From Fremontodendron californicum (lineage: Eukaryota > Streptophyta > Magnoliopsida > Malvales > Malvaceae): a DNA stretch of 64,000 bases. This document shows, one piece after another, positions 57,378 through 64,000 of this stretch (position 1 is its first letter; every line of letters begins with the position of its first letter). The notes beneath the pieces are model-generated. The model was not told where the DNA came from. It saw nothing but the letters and a program-made list of their open reading frames with translations, and ran no database searches. Both the position numbers and the translations under genes were made by a program. The DNA is taken from NCBI GenBank assembly GCA_030761205.1, contig JAULJL010000003.1:31130123-31194122 (forward strand), read 5' to 3'.

Positions 57378-59662
57378 TATCATAACTGTTTTTTCCACCA
57401 TCAGACAGATGATTTTAAAAAAAAATGGAGTCGCCATCAATATTTTTTGTTTAGGTGTGATTGGCCAACTATTAAAAATTGATTTTTATAAAATATTTAA
57501 AATTAATTAAAACATTGTAAGAAGACCAATTTTGAAGTCTGCGTTTTAATCCAGAGAGAAAACAAAAACGGGTTCGGGAGTCAGTTACGTGCGGTGAAGG
57601 ATTAGCACCCCCACAATGACCACATAAAACAGTACCTTATTGATCACGTGTTATCCTAAGTCTCGGTAAACTTTGGTTTTAGGTTCGGCATTTAAATTTA
57701 ATTCCCTTTTAAAATTAATCATGTTATTTGAGAATGACCCTAAATTTATTAATGCAAAATTTTTTCATATTCCCCGGCAGACCCGGCAAAACATGAAAAT
57801 TTTTATTTATTTTGGAATTCTCTGAATCACCCTCGTTTAGAAAAAGGATGTTCCGTTGTTAATGATAATTGATGATATTCTCCCGGGCAAACCCAGCAGA
57901 GAACTCATGAACTATTTTAACTCTGGCATAACCTTGTTTTATTAAAAAATATTAGTTTTTATGCATCTAAAATCACTTGAAAATGATCATGTTATTTCTG
58001 TAAAAATAAACTATCTTTTATTTCTTACTTATGAAAGTGAATGTGGATCTTTTATTGAAAATACTCGTTAAATACTCCCAATACTTTTGGTGATATTTTA
58101 ACAAAATTTTCTCACCTCAAGGTATCTTAAGAATCACTACTATGACATCTTTCGAATTCCATCGTCGGCACTTCACATTCACTTTTACTTCTTGCATGAA
58201 TGCACATAATGTAGACAATTAAATGCGATGCATATGGATTTAATTTCCTTTAAAATTTATTCTTTTTTTTAAAAAAAAAAAAACTTCTAATGACTATTCT
58301 TATAAAAAAAAAAGTATTTATGTAGAAATAATTTTTGAAATGCCCTAATATTTTTGGTAATATTGTGCCAATTATTTTTACTCGGGATACTTTAAATAAT
58401 AGTCGATACTTTCAACTTTTCCCTAAAAATCCCTTTTAAAAGATTTTCTTAAAATATTCACATTTATTCATCCCTAATTTATTTTATTTTATTTATTATT
58501 TCTTAAAGAAACGAAATCATAATTGAGAATTCATGCATTTAGTTATTTTTTTTTTTGAAATATTGGTTTCCTTAGAAAGCACATATTTTTTTTATAATAA
58601 ATCCTAGCATGCATAGATTGAAAAATAAATAAAACTAATGTGTTTATGAAATAAAATAAAACTAAATTAAATAAATAAATTTACAAATGAGAACCAATAC
58701 CCACTAAGCTTTAGATTCAGCCCAAGAATCTGGTGAAAATTGAGCCCACGGTTGACTGGATTTGAAGGCCTCCACGAATCGGGCTTGGGCTTGCTGGGCT
58801 AGCCTTTCTCTTTTTTCTTTTCTTTTTTCTTTTTCTTTTCTTTTCTTTTTCTTTTCTTTTCTTTTTTCTTCCTTTTCTATTCTTTTTCCTTTTCCTTTTC
58901 CTTTTTCTTTTCTTTTTTTTTTCTTTTTTTCTTTTTTCTTCCTTTTCTTTTCTTTTTCCTTTTTCTTTTTTTTCCTGGCCTTCAGCACTGGGTCAAGAAT
59001 GCGGACCCCGAGTCAGAATCGGGCCCGCATGTGGACCCTTCCTGAGGTTAAATGGTGCCATTTTGGCACCCTATTTAAACCCAAAATTCTTTTTTTATTT
59101 CATTTCCTCTTTTTTCCCTCTCTCTCTCTCTACCTCTTTATTTCTCTCCCCTCTCTCTAGAAGCTGCATAGAAACAGGCAGCCCAAAACCCAGATCCTGA
59201 CGACGGTTGGCCTCATCGACCGTCGTGCGCCGCCATCCATCGCCGTTGGTCGCCGATGAAATTCTTCCAAAATTTCACCGAAGATCCCTTTTTCTCTCCT
59301 CTTTATGTCTACCGGCTTAGATTTCTCCAAAAACAACCCAAAAGTCCTAGATCTACTTCCAAAGGTTCGGCTTGTTCTCTCCCAGATCTCCCAAATCAGT
59401 CGTTGGATCGGCCTCTAAATCGAACCCGAGCCTCCTCACCATTAGACTCTCCAAGGAAAGACCCCGAACTGCCCAGATCCAAAGAACTCGAGACTCCCCA
59501 AAATGTTTTTTTTCTTGGTTGATGGTTGGTATATTTTTCTGTTTTGTTTGTGGTTTGCTGTTGATGGTTGATGTTCTGGTCAGGGGTGAGAGCCGAGAGA
59601 GCTTTCGATTTTTGTGGTGGGTTTTTATGGTTGTGGTTTCAAGGGTAGTTTGGGGTGGCTAG
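57378..59662 (-). mobile_element. 5' LTR of element C, interrupted by CACTA
   Basis: It starts at the PBS side with TATCATAACTG. It holds a PBS-like 11-mer at 57426-57436 and the U5 block at 57570-57665. From 58236 it matches the truncated 3' LTR. At 59663 a CACTA element begins. By comparison with 17521-18280 about 760 bp of this LTR should resume beyond the window. Confidence 0.85.
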
Positions 59663-59689
59663 CACTACAAGAGGACGTTAAATTAGCGA

Positions 59690-60420
59690 AGGAATAATTA
59701 CCGATAGAAATATTCCGTCGGTCAATCAATTTTTCAGCGACGAAAAGTAAAACCTTATCGACGAATTTCGTGGGTAATGTTTTTTCGTATTACTGATGGA
59801 TTATTTGATAATTACCAACGGAAGTAATATATTACCAATGGAGTATTAGCGACGGAATAATTTCGTCGGTGATTTTCAGTGGTAAAACATTGGCGCGAAT
59901 GGCCTAGATTCCTGCCGAAATATCACCGACGAAAATTTCGTCGATAATAAAAGAGCACGGATTTTTATATTTGGTTATAAATTTTTATTTATTAACAAAT
60001 TAATTAAAAAATAATAATAAAATTGAACGGTCAAAAACTATTACCAACGGAATATCCGTCGATAATATGACTCTTCCGTCGATGATATATTTTTCAGTCG
60101 GTAATACATTACTGATGGAACATTTATATCACCGACGGAATTTGAATATTACCGATGAAATATTCGGTTGGTAATACTATTTCACGGAATCTTATGTACA
60201 ATAAATGCAAATTTCAAATCTGAATGTTCAAAAGTTTTACCGATAGAATATCCGTTGGTGAAAAACTTTCAGTCGGTGATAATTCACCGACGGATGAGGA
60301 ATTTATCGACAGAATTTTCGTCGTTAATACATTACCACCGACGGATGTAATTTGAATTCCCGCCCAAAGTTTTACCGACGGAATTTTCGTCGGTGATAAT
60401 CCAATTCCGTTAGTGATAGT
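59690..60420. repeat. Left subterminal repeat region of the CACTA element
   Basis: Roughly twenty or more copies or near-copies of TTACCGACGGAA/TTCCGTCGGTAA occur in mixed orientation at irregular spacing. In En/Spm such repeats are the binding sites of TnpA. Confidence 0.88.
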
Positions 60421-60426
60421 CTCGGG

Positions 60427-60434
60427 TATAAATA
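60427..60434 (+). promoter_or_regulatory. TATA box of the CACTA gene
   Basis: TATAAATA lies at the inner border of the subterminal repeats. It is followed by a CT-rich leader (60445-60500) and a probable 5' UTR splice donor CAG|GTTTGA at 60585. The matching acceptor TTACAG ends at 61401, just before the start codon. Confidence 0.65.
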
Positions 60435-60639
60435 GACCACAAGAATTCTTCTTCCTTATTTTTTTTCTTTCTCTGATTCTTTGATTCTCTTTTTCCCCTA
60501 TTGTCCGACCGTCCGTGCCGGTCGACCGACCGTCCCCGCCATCTGACCATCCGCGCGCCCAGCTGTCCAACCAATATAATTCAGGTTTGATTAAAGTCTA
60601 CAAGATTTTTGTATATTTATTTAAATATTTTAATTAATA

Positions 60640-60890
60640 AAATAATTGTTATATAATTATATAAATTTTGTAGTTGTGTTGATAATTTTAGATAATTTTA
60701 GATGTATTGATTACAATGTGACATCAATTTTAGATGTGTTGATAATTTTAGATGTGACATCAATTTTAGATGTGTTAATAATTTTAGATGTGTTGATAAT
60801 TGTGTTGATCATTTTAGATGTGTTGATAATTTGTGACATCAATTTTAGATGTGTTGATAATTGTGTTGATAATTATATAAATTGATGTTT
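60640..60890. repeat. Tandem GATGTGTTGATAATTTTA repeats in the leader intron
   Basis: About ten 15-20 bp units (TTTTAGATGTGTTGATAATT, GTGACATCAATTTTAGATGT) lie within the putative 5' UTR intron 60585-61401. The rest of the intron is AT-rich and featureless. Confidence 0.8.
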
Positions 60891-61406
60891 AATTAATTTG
60901 TGACATCAATTCAATAAGTCATTTTATACAAAATTGGTAAATTTGTGACATCAATTCAATAAGTAATTGGTAAATTTTTTCAAAGTAAACATTTTATAAA
61001 AAAATAATAATACATCAATAAATAATTATATAAATTTTATTTATTATATTGATTGAATAAAAAAACATTAGATAACTTTTCAATTAAAAAGTAAACTAAA
61101 AAATAAAAAATGAGAGAGTTAACAAAAATAAATGATAATAAAAAAAGTAAATAATAAATTAATAGAAAAAGAGTAAAAATGAAGAAAAAATGACAATTGC
61201 TTAACTGCATGAGGTGCTATAGAATTCGAAGTGAACCTTAGCATAAAAAACATTAGATATTATATTAAATTGTATAATATGTTATTGTGATTTATTTATC
61301 GTTATTGTTCATTGTGATTTTTTTTTATTGTGTTATTCTGTTTATTTATTAATAAATTTAATATTAATTTATTAATAAATTTAATATTTTTTATTTTACA
61401 GATAAA

Positions 61407-63577
61407 ATGCGAGGAACAGGGCGTAAAACTACTGGAAAGAAGAAACAGAGTTCTATATGGGATGCGTTTCGACCATCTGGAGGATCATCCTCGGGGCATG
61501 GTATACCAGAGGTGCCATCTGCGTCTTCTCCCTCCTTACGGCCTCCACCGAGACAGTTCCCACCTTATTTGACTCTATCGCCACATACTCCATCTGCAGT
61601 ACCTCCATCGCCCCTGCATCCCTCTACACTACCTCCGTCTATAGTGGATCCGTCCATATTGCCTCCCTCTATAGTGGCACCGTCCACATCAACTCCCGCT
61701 CCACTGCCACGGCTGACATTTACTCCGACGACTCAAGCAGCTCCCACGTTACAGGCGTCTACGTCACCGCTGGATGAAATTTCACAGTATTTACTTAATG
61801 AGCCAGCACTGACGTATTTCGTGGATGATGGCACGGGGAAGCAGACAAAGGTACCTGCATCACATCCTACACCGTCTACCGGTACTGCCACTAAGCAGAG
61901 GAAACGAGGTAGAGGTCGGACAAAAGGATTACCGACACCTAGTAATCCGGATGACAGGTTTCGACTGTCAATTCTTCAAAACACGTAAGTTAATCATATT
62001 TCGATAATTTAATTATTTGAGTAAAATAAACTATTGTCCACTAACACGTATCCTTGATTTTAGGACTTTTACAGAGAGTTGTGTAAAATCGACCATTGCC
62101 TCCATCATCAGACAACACTATAACAGACCATGGCCTACTTGGTCGATGATACATGTTGATGTGAAACTGTCTATGTGGACTATATTTGAGGTATGATTTG
62201 GTTAAAAGTCAAATAATAATTTAATTATGTTTAATACTATATATTAATTCATAATGTCCTATTGTAGAGAAAATGCCAGTGGCCTCCCGAGCAGACACAA
62301 TTGGTTAGGAAATTATGGAGGCCACGAGCAAGGATCGATTCAAGGACATGATTAATTTTGAGAGGGACAATGCTATATCCTTCTTTCAAACGAATCGAAT
62401 AGAAGACTGCAAGGGTTACAGGTGTGATTGGATAGCAGTCGATATTTGGGATCAACTAATTGATAGCGTCTGGAGTACCGACGCTTGGAAAAATAGGTCC
62501 CAAAAGGCTTCAAGTAATAGGAACACGGAGAAAAATGGCAGCATTACAAAGCACACTGGTGGATTAGTTCCTTTTCTAGTTACCCTTGAAAGGATGGTAA
62601 GATTATTTTTTGTTTTGCAGTTTATTATTTCAAAGTTTTATCGACTTAACTCAAAAATTTTATTAGTTTAACATAATTTTCTCTCTTCTTTTAATTTGTA
62701 GTCATAAGTGTTGCAGCGCAACGTGACTTTCCTGGAGCTGTTTAACAAAATCCATAAACATGCAAAGGGTCAGGGTGATTACGTAGACAACAAGTCTAAA
62801 GCTATAAGTATTTAACTTTATAAATATTTTATATATTACATTAATATATTATACCAGATCTTTGTGTTTATGTATGTGTTCATTACAATGTCACATATTA
62901 ATTGTTTATATATTTAAATATTTGTGATTATAGGAAAATTATACTGCTTCGTTGCAGCAAAAATATGGGGACGATACGTCTTCATATCCTGATTTTGACC
63001 CTCAGTCCTGGTCTAATGCTATCGGGGACATTGAGACTACACAGACGCGTGTTTATGGGTTTGGAACGAGACCGCAAAGAGGGCAAATTTTTTATCGACC
63101 CGGCAGTCACCAAAGTTCAGATATAGCCAGTTACGCTCCATGTGGTCCTAGTACTACACAGCAGCTGACAGCAGTGCCGTCTGAGGACTATCATGCATTG
63201 AGGTCCGATGTCTCGCAAATCCAGACCTTAATCGTGAGACTTGAGAATATTGTGACGAGCTGGAATACGATAATCACACCTTTACTGCAGTCACAGATAG
63301 TAGCTGCATTAGGTGGGATCGAAACTCAGGTTGTCGGACTCAGTGCTATCTTAGGCATGGGTGTTGGATCGAGTGCTGCTGGAGTCGGTACTTGACCGGG
63401 TGCTGCCGGAGTCGGTGCTACTGGAGGCATGCTGCTGGACTAGAATTGAGTGTTGCCGGTGTTGGAGTCGGTGCTGTAGGAGGTGATGCCGGAGTCGAAG
63501 GCATGGGTACTGTCGGAGGTGATGCCGGAGGCAATGCCGAGGTACACAGTGAAGCCGATGACAGTAGTACCTCGTGA
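61407..63577 (+). pseudogene. TnpA-like Transposase_24 gene of the CACTA element, mutated
   Basis: Exon 1 (61407-61984) encodes a basic start MRGTGRKTTGKKKQSSIWDA, a long Pro/Ser/Thr-rich stretch and a basic KQRKRGRGRTKG. Exon 2 is 62064-62190 (ESCVKSTIASIIRQHYNRPW). Exon 3 is 62268-62596 (KCQWPPEQTQLVRK; DIWDQLIDSVWSTDAWKNRS; KHTGGLVPF). Exon 4 is about 62702-62807 (RNVTFLELFNKIHKHAKGQG, YVDNKSKA). Exon 5 starts at 62934 (QSWSNAIGDI, VYGFGTRP). The order fits the plant Ptta/En/Spm Transposase_24 family, whose members bind subterminal repeats. Lesions: a one-base loss near 62313 between LVRK and MEATSKDRFKDM, a TAA at 62705-62707 (probably CAA before), and a C-terminal stop at 63393 before Gly/Val/Ala-rich sequence that continues in another frame to 63577. 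Confidence 0.8.
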
Positions 63578-63764
63578 TGAGTTTTTTTTATTATATTCGA
63601 GAGATACATTTGAATATTTTTTTATTTATATTTTTACGGATTTCATTTTATTTTTTAACCTTTGATAATATAACTTTTTCATTCCTTTTTTAATAATTTT
63701 TATTTTTATTTTTATTTTTATTTTTGTTTTTATTTTAAATTTTATTTTTTTGTTCCAAAAAATT

Positions 63765-64000
63765 AATTATCGATGGAATAATCCGTCGGTAATGCACATT
63801 TACCGACGGAACATTTCGTCGGTAATTCAACATTACTGACCAAATTCATCCGTCGATAAATTAATAACCGATGGAACTATTCCGTTGGTGATAAAATAAT
63901 ACCGACGAAAACTTCCGTCTGTAAAATTCCATCGATAAAGTCAAACAATACATAAGAAATATTCCGTCGGTAAAAGTCCGTTGGCAAAGTTTCTTTACCG
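63765..64000. repeat. Right subterminal repeat region of the CACTA element (partial)
   Basis: ACCGATGGAA, CCGTCGGTAA and ACCGACGAAA motifs recur as in the left end. This indicates that the 3' terminus is near. The T-rich spacer 63590-63760 holds nothing else recognisable. Confidence 0.85.

Larger units (their letters stand above)
16151..59662 (-). mobile_element. Element C: outer Ogre/Tat-like retrotransposon hosting A, B and CACTA insertions
   Basis: C reads right to left. Its parts are: 5' LTR from 57378 (broken by CACTA at 59663), PBS 57356-57374, leader and gag 54641-57355, gag zinc knuckle 34955-35157, 3' non-coding region 32490-34954, then 18297-20124 with tandem repeats, PPT 18281-18296, and 3' LTR 16151-18280. 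Removing A and its ataat duplication rejoins a CCHC-type gag knuckle in frame, which shows that A inserted into C. Total C internal sequence is about 7.2 kb with no pol, so it is a gag-only, non-autonomous element. Its 3' LTR lacks the portion equivalent to 57378-58235. Confidence 0.8.
59663..64000 (+). mobile_element. CACTA (En/Spm-type) transposon, 5' end and body, runs off the window
   Basis: It starts with the terminal sequence CACTACAAGAGGACG directly after GGTGGCTAG. It has subterminal repeats of CCGACGGA/TCCGTCGG in both orientations at the left (59690-60420) and again from 63765 to the window end. Between them is one transposase-related gene. The 3' terminal CTTGTAGTG is not reached. 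No TnpD (DDE transposase) gene is seen in the 4.3 kb present. Confidence 0.9.

Noticed and set aside
61457..61777. 106-codon plus frame overlapping the CACTA exon 1
   Set aside because: Out-of-frame shadow of the Pro/Ser-rich exon.

Overview
This is plant nuclear DNA, most likely from a eudicot. It holds one recognisable cellular gene, an extensin. There is also a fragment of chloroplast DNA carrying psbI, several MITEs, and a deep nest of LTR retrotransposons of the Ty3/gypsy Tat (Ogre-like) type. A CACTA transposon runs off the right edge. No prokaryotic features are present. Almost all assignments come from motifs, termini and target-site duplications read by eye; I ran no database searches.

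Layout. 1-1630 is the right part of a plus-oriented Ogre-like LTR (element E) with tandem repeats. 1636-5030 is AT-rich DNA with two hAT-type MITEs and a foldback element. 5031-6740 is an extensin gene on the minus strand, with signal peptide, 41 SPPPPPYxYx-type repeats and a TATA box. Its original C-terminal frame continues past four nonsense codons. 7180-13421 is a rearranged block: a 1.25 kb host segment occurs twice in direct orientation (S1, S2). Between the copies lie two inverted LTR halves that form a palindrome with arms of about 1.55 kb (D). 13681-14479 is a foldback MITE. About 15150-15408 is a nuclear plastid insertion with an open psbI frame.

From 16151 to the end lies one nest. 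Element C (minus strand) has its truncated 3' LTR at 16151-18280, its primer-binding site at 57356-57374 and its 5' LTR from 57378. Inside C are element B (20125-32484, plus strand, TSD cccta/cctta) and element A (35158-54635, minus strand, perfect TSD ataat). B holds a 1672 bp copia-type solo LTR (22843-24514, TSD actca). C's 5' LTR is broken at 59663 by a CACTA element that carries a decayed TnpA-like (Transposase_24) gene. The uninterrupted 3' LTR copy shows the empty site at 17519-17521.

How the parts relate. A keeps protease, reverse transcriptase, two RNase H domains and integrase, plus an Ogre-type intron, but has lost the gag capsid. B and C keep only gag remnants and no pol. All three have a primer-binding site resembling a tRNA-Arg 3' end, a polypurine tract, a different tandem-repeat array just inside that tract, and a shared non-coding block. 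The most interesting signal is an inverted repeat between the U5 end of the LTR and the leader just past the primer-binding site. It occurs in A, B and C with partner sequences that change together, which suggests a conserved RNA stem around the priming site. A second, primer-site-like 11-mer lies inside every LTR end.
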